Assembly: GCA_037783545.1 (NCBI GenBank)
Contig: JBBELK010000454.1
Coordinates: 2,666,001-2,730,000 of the forward strand
DNA from: Henricia sp. BOLD:AAB3569
Taxonomy: Eukaryota > Echinodermata > Asteroidea > Spinulosida > Echinasteridae
Length of the DNA: 64,000 nucleotides
Reading direction: 5' to 3'
Shown here: positions 29,565 to 44,300 of the stretch, in pieces
Numbering within the stretch: position 1 is the first letter of the stretch
Layout: every line of letters begins with the position of its first letter
Made by a program: the position numbers and the translations under genes
Notes under the pieces: model-generated
The model's database searches: none
The model's input: only the letters and a program-made list of their open reading frames with translations
What the model was told of the DNA's origin: nothing

Positions 29565-29889
29565 ATTAAAGGAGTACGTCCAGATCACATTTTTGAGCGC
29601 CCCATTTTCCTCATGGGTGTAGAGATTTTAAAACCATTGAAATTTCGCTAGGTCTAGGCCTACATGTATATACCATTCAAAAACCACCAATGTTTTGCAA
29701 ACTAATTTATCTTATCAGGTTACATAAAGCAGTGCAGTGATCGCACCAACCTTTTTGCTTCCACATCCGGATTGGAGATTGCAAAGTTCCTGTTTTCTCC
29801 CCATGGATGGTATTTTGGGGAAGTATTTCATATGATTGTTATATAATGAAATCTGTTTTCTGGAAGAAAATATGGAACGCTGCTTTAAG
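29565..29889 (-). mobile_element. MITE M3 copy
   Basis: TTAAAGGAGTACGTCCAGATC to GGAACGCTGCTTTAAG, with the family core in between. One of the better-preserved copies. Confidence 0.75.
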
Positions 29890-30240
29890 AATAGGGGGAG
29901 GGTGGGGGAGGGGGAGGGGGAGGAGGAGGGGGAGGGGGAGGGTGGTCTGGTGCTGGTGAACCGATAAGCGCCCTCGCGGGACAACTAGTACCAATTTAAT
30001 ATATATATTACCAACGCCGTAATATTGCCGATATACCCGTGCCTTTATGATTCTTTAATTTTTATTGTTTTGCCGACAGCACTATGAACTTGGCGACTGT
30101 ACCATGAATTTGCCGAAATAAATAAATATGGGGGTGGTGGGAGGGGGGGGTGGTCGGGGGCGGTGGCGGTGGTCGGGGGCGGTGGCGGTGGTCGGGGGCG
30201 GTGGCGGTGGCGGTGTCACACCCCGACACCCCCTCCCCCT
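29890..30240. repeat. G-rich tracts (GGGGGA)n and 18-bp GGTGGCGGT repeat
   Basis: A purine-only GGGGGAGGA tract at 29887-29945 and, at 30130-30215, tandem GGTGGCGGTGGTCGGGGGC units followed by CACACCCCGACACCCCC. Both have quadruplex potential. Confidence 0.8.
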
Positions 30241-30244
30241 CTAC

Positions 30245-32277
30245 CTACGCCGCTGTCACCAGCGAATGTTTAGACCCAGTTACCCTAGCAACTGACGTCA
30301 CACCTCAGTAGTCTATTCAGAGGAGAAATAATCCTCGTCACTGAAAATATATCATTGCTACTTAAACCTCCGTTAAGACAATCCAAACCACTAAAACCAT
30401 GACTTTCCATACAAAATCCAGTTAATCAGTACGCAATTTATCGTGGGCTTTTCTGACAGAGCGACTTTGTACAGTATGTATTCGCATTTTGACCCTGCAG
30501 CTAAATAAACACATTTTTGGCACTTCAATTTTGAGCAGATCAAAAAGTGAGATATACGGAACAAAATGGCGGGAAACTTCATGGATATTTATTGGCAATC
30601 ATACCGGATTTAAATTGTCCCCGAGGCGGAGCTGAGGGTAATTATGAGTCGTCCAAGCCTCAGCGGATGCATCGTTCTGAGATTGCCCAGTTAACCCCGC
30701 CCCTTGGACATGGAAAGCACATCTCAAAGGTATTTATGATTTAGGGTCGACAGGTACCGTACCACACACTGAGCAAAGGGCTAGTAATGCAGGGACGCCA
30801 TATTCACAAAAATTCTACCTTTAAACAGCGAACCGCCCAACATTTAAACCAAAATTCACCTGGATCACCGCATACAACACCGTACAAACAGTGCTCCATG
30901 GTGCTCGCCCGAATGTGTGTGTAAGCATGTGTGTGACGTAACGTTTCCACCACCTGGGAGCACCAGGGACGAGCGCTCGAAAGCAGCCCTGTATGGGGCA
31001 GAACATCACGTGATTGTTTGTGAGGCAATGCACTTTGACCTATGTGGGCGCTTTCTGCTTGCTAGCTCTGTTGTGATTGGTCGGCGGTTTCGGCTTGATT
31101 GACAGGTCGGAACTATGCATTGAGCGGATTGTTTAATACCGGTCAATCACACGAGCCTGTGCCTTTAAGTAGAATCTCTTAATTTTGTGGACAGTAAACG
31201 TGGTAAACTTGAGCACGTTCATTATGTTCGTGATCTTGAGCCACTGTGATCGAGTTTCCGACTCACACTTTGTACATAACACCATAATGCAAAGTACCCC
31301 ATGCAGACCAGACTACATGGTATCAGTTAGGTTTACCCCCAAGTGTTAATTTTGCTCTTCTTTTTTAATGAATTGTTTTTTCCTAAACGTAATCAGGAGA
31401 TAATTAAATAATTGCTAATTTTAGTCTCAAGTCACGCGTGCTAATGACACAGAGATGATGCTATGAATTATCCAAGCTACACGCTTGACTGCAAGCATGT
31501 AGCTTACATGATTGTATAAGCAGCCAACATAAAACACCAACATATGCGTGTTCACTCAAGTCAAATAATTTCATTTACTTAAAACCTCCCGTGTTGAAAA
31601 CCTCTGGAATTACGAAGAAAGATAATTGGTAACAAATAATTGGGGGAGTTGGGCAGATAGTTTCGTTGAGGGCGGGCTTTGCTTGCAGCCAACAGTACGG
31701 GAAAAGAACGTCACACGCTTGTCGCACGGTTACAGATGCTTTGCGTGCTTTTTGACACGCCGTGTTATACCAGATGTTTCTGTCACAAATTTGCTATCTA
31801 TACGGACGATTTGCGTGAGTGATGAACAGTAACAACAAAGGGACACAACACAATATTTAGCCGTGGGCACAAGTGGATTAAACATGGATTCTCGTCCAAG
31901 CATTTGAATTTTTCGCTGGATTTCTTCATCTTGGAATATTATTTTGGGGATACAGCAAGGAAGGTCTATACAACGATCGGTAGACCTATTTTGGACACGC
32001 ACCGGTTGTAGATTTCGGATAAGCGATTTTTAACTGTTTACAGAAGCTTGCGACAAGTGTACGAGCGAAAGGAATTGCATCGTTTTCGGGCAAAAAGGAG
32101 TTAAATTATCCAGGATGATGAAAATAGACTGAAAATGCAGAATCTTCTTGTTAATGTCAACAATGCGAGAGATTTTCGAGCAGGGAATACAGCTCTAGCG
32201 AAGCGAGTGATCGTCGCAAAATGAGGCGCTGAATCGGCCGCTATAGGATCGCGGAGATTAGAAAATCTAGCGGCAAA
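30245..32277. other. Intergenic DNA upstream of the receptor gene
   Basis: No gene is recognised. The stretch from about 30930 to 31120 is rich in GATTGG/CCAAT-type words and CpG, and may be promoter-like, but no core promoter is identifiable by eye. Short frames here have no recognisable content. Confidence 0.4.
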
Positions 32278-32356
32278 ATGGCACAGTGTACCGGGTATTT
32301 TCAAACTTTGCTTCGAGCGGTGGTGTGCGTTATGCTGCTGCTTTTCAACACGAAAG
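32278..32356 (+). CDS. Receptor exon 1 (candidate signal peptide)
   Basis: The ATG in GCAAAATGGCA opens 26 codons with a hydrophobic core (VVCVMLLLF) and ends at AAAG|GTGAGT in phase 1, exactly the phase that exon 2 needs. Intron 1 would be 11319 bp; a closer first exon cannot be excluded. Confidence 0.55.
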
Positions 32357-35300
32357 GTGAGTTATAAAATACTTCTCTAATCTCTTAATTTTTGCAAAAG
32401 TGAAAGAAACATACTTTTGTTTTGAAAATGGATAGATGTATTTGCTTACAGAATTCCGACGGATGTCATCCATGTATCCAAACGTGTCACAGTCAAATCC
32501 CGATAATAAGAGCACTGTTAATACAACATTCTACTCATAACAAGGACATTTTCGGTCTCAATCCTTTGTTTTTCATTGTTTTCATTCCTGATAATACAAG
32601 GTTCCTTTTGCAAAGTCTAAAGGACCTCTTACTAGGTTCAACCATATTCTCCTATGTGCAGTGCCACAACGATCATGTTGAAAATTGCATTATTTTACAT
32701 CATAAACATAGGCATACGCGTATAGGAGACGGGTCGGGGCAAGGGGGGCCTTTCAAAAGTGGTGGGGGGGGGGGGGGGGGTGCAAATTGACATACTTGCC
32801 CCCCCACATTTTTGCCTCCCATATATGCTGCAATTCGTGCCCCGAAATACGTAGCTCCATAGCAAAGGCATGGAGCTGCGTATTTCGTGGCACGAATTTG
32901 GCCTCACGTGCGCATTGACGACCCTGTGCCTTTAATGAAACTAATATAACACCGCTGATAAAACGCTACGACAATGGCAATGCTAATACATTATATTAGT
33001 ACATGTACATGTATGTCCATATGATACAACCTAGGTGTTGAGATTTTGATACCAAATCATGTATTGTCTCATTACCATTCATATATTTCCAGGGAAATGG
33101 TAAAAAATCCACCGATATTTAGTAAACTAATTTATCTGGTTCCATAAAGCAGTGCAGTAATTACACCAACCTGTTTGGTTCCACATCCAAATTGGAGATT
33201 GCCGATTTCCTGTTTTCTTGCTGGATAGTTGGATACTTGGGGAGGTATATCTTTGCGATGTTCTCTAAGTATATTTGTGGCCTGTACATCACTACCTGCA
33301 TGACCGCACGTCTATTTTTCGTGACCTCCTTTTTAACAACGTTTAGCTAGATCAGCTTCGTCCGATCCGTTCAATAAGCATTATTTCCACCCTAGAAACG
33401 CCCAAACACTGACGCACTTTTCGCCCCGTGTCACCCGAGCCGTGCGTGGCCGCTGCAGCCACCGCGTAATAACGGATATCACCCGAGATCTGAGGTCGTA
33501 AAATCGCGGTGGAGTGACTTTTATTAAGTTTGCTGGCCGGAAAAAACCGGCCCGATCGACTAAAAATAGACGACAGGTTTACTGAAATTCCCGGTACGTT
33601 AAGATAGTGCGTACATTTGGAATAGTGCAAGGTGTTTGGCAGAAATTGCAAAATATAGGGAACATACTTAGATAGAGGAAACTATACATCTTAAATTTGA
33701 TCTTATGTCACGGTGTCTTGTGAACTGACGTCCATTTAAAAAAAAAAAACACGCACTGGTAAATACAACTGCCAAGCTAAAAAACGGTTGAAATTTGTGT
33801 CCGAAATTATTTGGACGACGATATGCGGAGATTTATATGTTTGCTTCTGTTGACGTCTTTTGCACGTGGACGAAATTTATGAGTAAGGAAAGATGTGTTC
33901 AAGTGGAAGGGAAGGAATTTAAACGCTATATCAACCCGCCCTAATGTGCATTATTTTTTTCTAATTGATTAATCTTTTTTATCATCGCAAAAACGAGTCG
34001 GTCGTATACCTGTTTCAATAAGTTCATCTTTTGGCTTCGATAATAACAGCACTTTTTGCACAACATTCTTTGCACAACATTCTTTTGCTTAGGTTCGTGT
34101 TATAACAAGGTTATCTAAAAAGGCATCATATTAACAACTGTTAACGGTACATTTTGTATTGGGTCGTGAGGCAGGCACGTAAAGACAAAAAACGGCTCTT
34201 TCTGCGTGATTTTAGTGCACTGCCCTTCTGCAAACTACCTGAAACGGTCGTCTGTTCACACCCTACAATTAGCCCGTTTTGGCATGTTTTTTCTCGAGAG
34301 ATAGTTTATGGTGTAGGGCATTCTTGCCACTTATTCCTCAGTCTTCAATCTTAGGTAGCAAGTTTGGATCTCAGACATATATACGACCGGTTCATATCGA
34401 GAAAGAATACTTCTATAGAAAGGCTGTTAGAAACAGTGTAAACATGACCTTTTCTGCTTTTCAGCAACTGCGAAGTAGTGTAGCGTGCAGTGCGTATAGA
34501 TATAGTGATTTGCAGGTTTTGCGGAAATCGGCAGTGCCTTGCCATTTGGGGACAGACGATTTATAATCCACAGTGATAGGTAGCGTGCTATACTCGCAGG
34601 AAAATGTTGTTTATATACAGTCGAGTTGGCTACAAAGAAATTGACTTCAAATGACCGTCTTCAATGTTGTGAGTATAATAAATAATGATATGTGTCACCC
34701 TGAGTATTATATCATTTATGATATATGATATATCATGGTATAACAATGATTACATTTATAAGTAGGGTGTCCTGAAAAAATATCCAGGTAAAACCTGGCA
34801 GCCTCAGAATCTATGTTTCCCCGGAACGTGATAGGGAATCTTCTTGCATGAAAAATAGTCTTTATTGCATCGAGATCAGACAAGCGAATCAAAAGTTATG
34901 TCATTTGTTAGTGCAGTAAGGTCAGCCCTCAACTAGGCTGAGTGCATGCGTGCCTAATTAAATAAACTAGGATGTGACTTTGCTGTACCAAAATTGACAT
35001 ATCTTTTGATTCGTTTGACTGATATTGATGCAATAAAGACTATTTTTCATGTAAGAAGATTCCCTATCAGGATCCGGGGAAACATAGATTATGAGGTTGC
35101 CTTGTTTGATCTGGACATTTTTCGGGACACCCTGTATAGCGCACATTTCATATGAACATGTTCACGTGCGCAAACTACTGCATGCTCCTCGATGATCTTG
35201 AGACAGCAGCCCTACTGTCTCAAGATCACCTCGGGACAACGGTATGTATCATCACCCCTCATGAAAAGTCATTAGGATACATGTATATCACATATAATAC

Positions 35301-38300
35301 AGAATGTATGTTACATGGTAGCCTATGCGATGCATGATAAGTGATATATCATACATGCTTATCATATAAGAGTTTTCATATACGGCGCACTCATGACACA
35401 TTATATTGTTTTGGAGCTTTCAACAGTCACCAACCACATAAACAAAACACTTTTTGCGAAAAGGTGGTTTAGACTATTTAAGCATTACCATTTCAAAACA
35501 CCAGGGGCACACGGCTTCAAAATCCCATTCGAAAGATGACGCAACTGTGATTACGCGCTTCGTTTACGCAGAAGCATAGGTATCGTGTCCGGACACGAAC
35601 CGAAATCTGCGGAGGCTGCGGTTCTTTTCACCAAAAAAATGCGAGTAACATGGTCTTAATTCTAATCCTCTAGGCTAGGATACAAATGTACAATCGAATT
35701 CCTTAAAGTGAGTTGATGTTATCACGAAATGTACAATCGAAGATAACACAATGCGAACAGCTGCAAGCTCAGGGCATTTTTTTTGTCACAACAGTGTATA
35801 CAATTCATCTATATTCGCTTGGATGCATATGCTCAAACGCTCATCGCGCCTTCGGAGTGGTGCTATATAAGCATGCAAGGAAATAATTAACTTGGAGAAG
35901 CAATATTGCGGTGTCAAATTTAATTTTGTTTCAGAGAATAGGCGTTTGCTACACCTGTAAGTTAGATATCCTATAACCAGTTGAATTCGCAGTGATACAA
36001 CGTGAGTTTTTGTGCATATTTGTATAAAATATTTAATGGTTGTTGAGAAAAAACCCGGAAATATTCAGCCCTTTGGCTTAAAGCACTGGCGAAGCGCATT
36101 TCAGGAAGTGTTTCCGTTCTGCAAATGCACATCCACGCACCAGAATATACGATAATGCAACTATAATCCCTTTGGCGGGTTTCCAAATGGCAGATATGAA
36201 ATTTAAATGAGCTTCTGTTTATTCTGCCATTGTGTATATAAAGAGCCCACTGGGCACGGAGTTGTCGAGCGCTTTAACTAAACCATGCACAGCCACGTGA
36301 AAAACACCGTGGTTGTTTTTGTTTTAGTTCCGTATAGGGCTATATCCCTGAGCCGTGAGGCCGTCTGTATGTCCCGATTTGGTATGCAAACAACGATTTC
36401 ATACCGTACCGAGATAAACCTTTTACCGTGCGGACATTTTTGACGATTTCTAGTTTCCAGTCGACGTCAGTCGCTTACGTCTTTTCGCTTTTCCGCGTCG
36501 ATATTGGCCGTCTTTTTGTGTTAATCTCCCGTGAACATCGTCTGAACGGGGGCGGCAGGTGGGATTATTGAAGTTGATGACGCAAAAAGAAGCAAAGTTG
36601 ATGGCCGATAGAGGTTTTACTGCCCGAAGCCGATTGTATGACATCAATCTCGTGTGAGCTTTCACAAAACAATGGATTAAGGTGTCTCTAATGGCGTCTT
36701 TGCCGACCCTGTGTGAATTCAGAATGGTCTAAGTGCAGTTAAGGACTCTCAAGAAGCCAATTTTGTAGGATTTATAACCTGGTTAAACCTGCGTGGGATG
36801 AGCTGACCATTGCACCCGCCCGTCTCCAATACATACCTGCAGGAACTTAGGGATCGGGGCACTTCGGCCAGAGTGGTACACCCTGCCTCAGCGGCTCTTA
36901 CGGAGGCTGATGCAGTCAGCCTTGCCGCAAGAGCTGTTCATACACATTACTGACCGATAAAATGTTACATCTATCAGCCGCCTCGATCTTTCGGTCAGAG
37001 CATGATGTGCATTTATTTTCTTAAACAATACAATCTGACAATAATAAATGTTTTGCAGATTACACATCTTCCTTAAAATTAATGGACAGTTAATGGATTA
37101 AGATCCAATTAAGGAGACTGAACTGAGATCCTGTTAGCATGTAAAGTAAACAACAGAATTATCAATTATTGTCTTTGCACCAAAGATATGCCGATAACCA
37201 AAGATCGCACCAAATTCTCAGCAGAATAATTCTTTTTTGTTAAGGTTCAATTTTAGGCTCAAAATCTAGTCACACCATCGTTTTTGGACGAATGTTAATT
37301 TAATTAGATCTACATGACTCACTTTTTTGTCAATTTTTTTGGGGCAACTTTACTGTAACTCGCAATCCCACTGTTTGAAAATGGATTTATTTTGAAAACC
37401 CGTGTTTGTATGTTATTGTTCTGCCACTGTGCATGTTTTCGACACTCTGAAAACACATAAAGCTTTCTGCTCATTTGTAAGCGTGGGATTCTTAAATAAA
37501 GATGCTGAAAATATTACTTTTATCCCTTAAAAATTGCCTATACAAGTTGCCTTATAATGACCCTAACAGGCAGTTGTTCTGCAATTGTTTGTGGCAGTGA
37601 ACTCATGTGAACTGATCGATTGATTTTCTGTGCGTGAAGCAGTTTAATTTCTAAATAGTAAAACAAAACGTCGCCAATAAGCAGGCTGAATCTCGAACAT
37701 CTGTTTTAATAGCAAGATCGTATAGATCCTCTGTGTCATTGTTTGTCCATTTTGAATCATAATATTCAGAAATGAAAACAATAATATTTGGAAAGAGCGG
37801 TTTAATGAATTGAGTTTGTGATCACATGCTTTGAGAAAAGGGAAAATGTTAGTTCTTTCGACCGAAATTTGATAAAAAACAAACTATAAGATTTATTTGT
37901 TTTAACTGTGAATATTTGTTTAATTGAAATCCACTCGGATTCAATAACGTGTATTGACATTTGTTTTTTGTTATTTATTTATTTATTTATTTTAATTTTA
38001 TTATTTTTTTGTTACGTTTTCGTTGAACCACTCTATCATATTTTATACATAGATTTATTGTGCTTTTTTATTTTGTAATTATTCTACATTATCACGTGGG
38101 GACTTTGATTTTAAATTAAACAAAATCATAGCCTGCGCGAATCTTGATATTGTGTACTGATACCGAGAAACAAAAGAAACAAATTTTTAGTTTAATCAAA
38201 ATTTGAAAATTTCTTTTGTAATTAAGTTGACCAAAGGCAAAACTCACGCAAGGCGTCGGTTTATAAAGATATTTCTACATGCTGATCTTGCAGTGGGGCA

Positions 38301-41300
38301 AAATTTCGCCTAATTAAGGTATTCCAGAACGGTAAACCGCTGCTTTCTCATCAGGATTAAACAGCGATATTTGCTGTACATCCCTTGAATATCAATTTGA
38401 TTACCAACCGAGCTATACTGTCATTCAGTCATTTTAGATTTTCCGCGTAATGTATGACGGTGAGACGCGATACCAGGTGTAACACAGCATGGTCGTGCGA
38501 ACCGCACGTGGCACTTCTATTTTAGATGTGAAAAGAAAACATTTTAAACGGCTGAATGCGGAGACCAGCAGGGGGTTTTAAAACATATTTTGCGATGTGC
38601 GTGTGGATATTGGTGTGTTTTTTTAGTTTTGTGCAAAATTAAAATGTGTTTTGCAAAGGTGAAAAAGTTTTCTATTGAGTCCTCCGTAAAAAAGGAATTG
38701 GTCTGCTGAAATTGAATGAGTTGGCCTGTGATCAGTATCTAAAAAGAATCTTTAGCGAAAAACAGTTATTTATTTTGACGAACAATTAATGTTTAGGGAA
38801 TTTGTGTAGTTCGTTAAAGGACATGTTCCATGATTTTGTTTTGGCAATTAACGCAAAATTTATAATACATTTATTTTAGCACAACATATGAGATAATGGA
38901 TTATTTCTGTAAAATTATAGATTCCCCGTAAATGATTCGAAATGACGGAGCAGAAAAAAAATAAATTTTAGCTTCTGGAACGTTTCTAGAAAAAAAAACC
39001 CTGCAATTTTTAAAAACAAGATTGAAGGAATTTCCATAATTTGTGGAATTAGCATTACAAAACTCCGTAATTTAGGGACACTGAGGGAGAATCCACATTA
39101 ATAAGGACAAAACAATTGGATAAACGGAATAATTCCGTATACATTTACGAAAAAAAAAGTTCTGGACATTTTGCTGCCAAAACTTCCAATAAAAACCTGA
39201 AAATTTGTTTGACAGTATGTACGCTGTCTTGAATTTTGGCGAGACGTTTTATTTTAATGAGACCATCACTTTTTTTTGACACGACATTTATTTCCCAGTC
39301 GCGATCTTATTGCCTCCCGGGCTATATATCGATTTTCTCCCTTCCTCTGTCTATAAACCCCACGTCTGGAATCTATCACACGCAATTAATGAATTCTATG
39401 TCATTCATTGCATTGCATGAATGCGTTTTATACAAATTAGCTCAACATACAATGAACCGTAAAGACTAATCACATTTCATTTGCTTATGGTCGATAAATT
39501 TATCGACTATAGACCTTTTGCACTGGCGGTCATGACGGGTGGCAGGTTTTCATATTTAAATGTGTGATATTAGATCCACAAAGTGCCTATTCCTGCATGA
39601 CACACGGTGACAATGTGGCTGCCCCCTGTCGTGGCCGCCCGCGCGAAGGGTATATAACGGGCTGCACGCCAAACTACGCCTGGTTTAGTGTGCCCGGGGC
39701 ATGAAAACATGGGGATGCAATTTTCAGAATTAACTCTTCCAAAATTAACTCTTCCCAAATATTTGGGCCATGGGCGAAAATATTATTTTCTCCATATTTG
39801 GGCCTGATAAATAAAATGTTGTTAATCATAAAAAAGGTTTTAAAAATACATTTTAAATGTATTTTACTTCTTTATCAAATCAATTTTGCAGTTTATCGTT
39901 TGTATTTTTGTGCACCCTGCGAAAATTGTCCATATTCACAGTTCAATCAGAAATTAATTCATGTCACATTTAGCAGATTTCACGCATGTCTACCCGTATA
40001 ATTCTGCTAAACCCTCACTCAATTAGTCCACCCTATATCAGGTTCGCTCGATTAGCCGTGTACCCGTCAAGCAAACATGCACACGAATACAAACAAATGT
40101 AGGCCTACTTCGTCATTGGCACCATTGCAAACCAAATGATGTTGAATAATGTGCATGAGCTTTGGAAGACCGTAATTAATTTTAGGTGGTCTTATATTTA
40201 AGTTTTAGCTTTTGAAAATGTCGTTGCCGGTGTTATTTTCTCAGTTCATTTAAAAGCATATTTTTATAGAAAATATATTGAAATATTTATATGGAAAATA
40301 CAAGAAAGCATGTATACAATTTGGTTGTTTTATTATAAAGGCCCTTTTTATCAAATTTTTTAAACGAAATGCTTGAACAAAAGCATAATACACAAGCCAC
40401 TGGAAATTTCAGCTACACAGATGCGGCAATGCTTAAGAAAACCTTTAAAATCCATGCATGGTTTTTGTGTTTAGGTGAATGCTAACAAATAAATGTGCAC
40501 ACTCATTTAAAAAAACCACCTTCAGTTGTTAAAGTTTTACAGAAAATTCCCATTTTGGACGGATACAAATTGTGGTGTTTGTGGGGTTTTTGTCAACTCA
40601 CGACTGAAGTAGCATTTTGGGTCATTGCAAGTAATACAATATATGCCGTTTTCGTAATGAGTCCGAATTCATGGATGTTTCTTGTGACATTGCCGAGTGA
40701 TGAGCTATTTCATTCACCTGTTATTTTAAATTTGATTTCTATGGTTGGAATTCATTTTGCATTGTTGCTATAGGACAAGCGCCGGACAAGCATTGTTGTC
40801 GTTAAGAGAAACCATTTGTTATCAAAGTATGCATGGAATTTTCATGCATGACGACAATCCCCAATTGCTGTTTCATGTTAAAACAAATCTCAATAATTTG
40901 TGGTTGGAATTCGTGATATCACCTTTTAATCGCTTTGGTCACGTTCGGGCTTCGGACGACATTGATTCCTGACGCGCAATTGATTTGCGGCATTGTTCTA
41001 GTCCATTGTTTCCAAGAAACAATGCGAAAATACTGGTTTTTTTTCAAGGTTAAACTAGATTGGTCCCTTGTATTGTGCAAAACAATGGACTAGCATGCAG
41101 CAATTTAAAGTAATAAAACGATTTCTGAAACAAGGTGCAATTTGATGTGTGTACATGCACATTTATATAAATTTATCTTCAAATATCGTTTCCTTATAAA
41201 GAAAATATATTTTGGACGGAATAACTGTGTATAGAATAGCTGACATCTTGTGGAACAGTTTCTTTGTTCCGTGAGAACATGCATGGTTGCACATTTTGTA

Positions 41301-44300
41301 TACTTACGTTGTTGAGCACTTTAAATGTCAAAAGTTGTCCCACAAGATGGCAGCTATTCGATACGGTCTATATTAGACATGCAGTTGGATACACCTCTAT
41401 CTTCCATTTGACTAAATGGTTTGATTTCCGCTAAAAAAATTCATTAAAATTTTGGGACATTGCAAGTCCTGCACACAGTCTTATGTTCTTTCATGGCTAT
41501 ATACAAAAGGAACATCTACAACAGGCGAAATTGGACTAGACCCCGATAAGGTCCGTTTCAAAGACGCGCTCTTCTTAATTCTTCGGAAGTCGGCCGCTCT
41601 CTGAAGTTACGAGTATAAGACGGGAGTAATTGCAACGCGGCACTTGTTTATCGCATAATTCAGAGTTCCGCTCAAACATATCAGATAATAACATAATAAT
41701 TTGTCATACACCAGCGGAACATTTAAGATAACTAAACTGATAACTATTATTAAGGTATTCTAGTCTAATGACCAACCGGAATGATCTTTTGGAGGTGGTC
41801 ATTTTAATTCCAGTGGCACTAGAAATCACACGAAAAGGGAAGGCGCCGTTCTAAATACATAATTTGGTTTATTTTGGCCAGTTGTGAGTCCATGCAATAC
41901 AGAGAGAAATGTATGGGCCTTCGGGGAAAACTCGAGGTCTTGGGTTCGAATCTCGATGGGGACCAAATCTAAATTCTTGACCGGAACAGAGGCCTGATGA
42001 GTACAGTGAAGTTGTGGATATTAAACAAGGCACTGATTGACCAATCACTTTGGAATCACTTTGAAATCACTTTCAAGACTGTTCCACTTCAGTGATTTCC
42101 TCCAGGTCCGAGAGTGAAATGTGACTTTTCTGTTTCTGTTTCTTAATTGCACGAAGAATCCTGCAATTATGGGCTCTCAGAAAACCAAATTTGTTGGGTT
42201 ATCAAACCTGCGTGGAATGAGCTAACCACTGCAGAAACGCAAAACCTGAGAGAGGTAATTCAGTCACAATGGCGCAACCTGCCTCAGCGGCTCTAATGGA
42301 GCCTGGTGCAATCATGTTTGCCACAAGAGATGGCCAGACAAGTTACTGTCCGATAAAAATGTTACATATCTCAGCCTCCTCTATCTTTCGGTCAGTGTAT
42401 ACTTTGCGTTTCTGTATTTAAAACGTACATTTGGTAAATACATCTGTAATCACATTAGCATGCACGGCATTTATTTAATCTGATCGATACCGATAATCGA
42501 TTATCGAGGCAGGGTCAAGGATAGGATCAGCTGATAGGAGCCTATAGAACTATTGACGATGGTCGATGAAAGAGACACCAAAATGATACAACGATGTCAA
42601 CACATATGGTTACACCGACAGTGATAATCGATTCACAAAACTTATCCACAGAAAGCCACTGCCACTGGTGTCCCCTGCATGGATTAGCATTTTGCGCTTT
42701 CCGCATGTATAGCGTCTGGTGTACTTGACCAGACTAAATTTCGTTGATATGTGGTACATGCGGCAGGTGCAGAGTACAGAATCAATACCGTGTTCATCGT
42801 AGGAGAGAATGTCATAAAGCAACCAAACTGTTGGTTGCTAGGCAATGGCGTGCACCACGTAGCAACAGCAGCGTAGTATACTAATAGGCCTATGGACTTT
42901 CTAAACTGCACCTCCATTTGAATGTAAAGAATTCGGGGCACCAGCCAATATGCAAATGTTACGCGCAAAAGGCTAATTGTATTGGTCAGTTTTCTCAACA
43001 TGCAGTTGTTAACGAATTGTCGGGGATTAGCCTAAACTCCACTTACGTCGATGAGGAAAAGGGATTTAACTTGAAATGTTGAAAAAGGTGCATTTTTAGA
43101 AGTGGGAGGAAAACCCCCCAGGGAACTCTCTTGGGGGAGAGGGGGGAACCCACGCGGTCAAGTAGGAACTGCAAACCCCATCCATATACTGGCCCAGGAA
43201 TCGAGCCCGGCCGGGACGCCAGAGGCGAAAGGTGGGGGTCGTATAGTTGTCGCCGATGGATAGATATTTCACAGTAATTGACAGACGTAAAGTGGCTGCC
43301 GAGTGCTCTGTGCTTGATTTTGTTTTGCGCCAAATTGGACGCCAGTTACAGGTTAATGTACGTACCACAACTAAACATTGTGTGAAATTTTACCCGGGCG
43401 TATTTTCGCAACCACAACCAGAAACCTTTTTCTGTTTGGTAGAGTTGGTCATTCTTCCTTCTCGCTCAATGCTCAATTGTGCATGGACACAATTTGTCAT
43501 TGTTATCTCGGAACTGGGTATAGGACCTATACACAAGTTTACACATCCTCAATCACACATGGAGATAACGCCGTTTGTAACAGTTTTCCAATCCTGTAAT
43601 CTGTTCTTTAATCCTGTAATCTGTTCAATCAACCGATGAACTGATGTTACACGTATGTCCTCTTTCCATTTGCAGGCATGTTTGCATCGGAGTACCATCG
43701 GCGCCTGCGCAGTGACCTCTTCCACAACAACAGCGTGTATGACGTCTCGATTCGCCCCGTCAAAAACTACAGTCGCCCCACACGGGTTGAGATGCAGTTC
43801 TTTGTCGCACAGGTGCTGGATGTGGTAAGTGACGACGAACGATAGAGGGCGCTCAATGTATACTGTCTTTGCCACTGACCTAACAAAAACAATAGACTGA
43901 CAGCGACTCCCTGAATGAAGCAGCCGTCCGCCATCTTGCTCCAGAAAGACAATGCCTTGTATAGTTATAATAATTTCACGAGAAAACATATGTTAAGTGG
44001 AATGCAAGCAATCGTATGGACCGGAGAGCAGTCTATAGTAAGATGGCCGACGCGTTGTTTCAAGAGATAAAAAAACATAATGACGTCATTGTTTGTTTAC
44101 ATGCGTGCTTTCCTATGGCCCTACACCGCGTCTGGTACCCTGAGACTCCCACATGAATTTCACATTTAAACAATACCGTGACGTCATCATAGTCAGGTCC
44201 ATGTCAAACTGTCAGGATTCGTTACTGTCATTTGTTCGCTCGTTGACTCGCTTTTTTTACACTGAAATATTTATTTCTTTAGTAAATCGATGCTACATGA

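Noticed and set aside
33352..33651. 99-codon minus-strand ORF in a CpG-rich patch
   Set aside because: No domain and no partner exon; kept only as an intron note.
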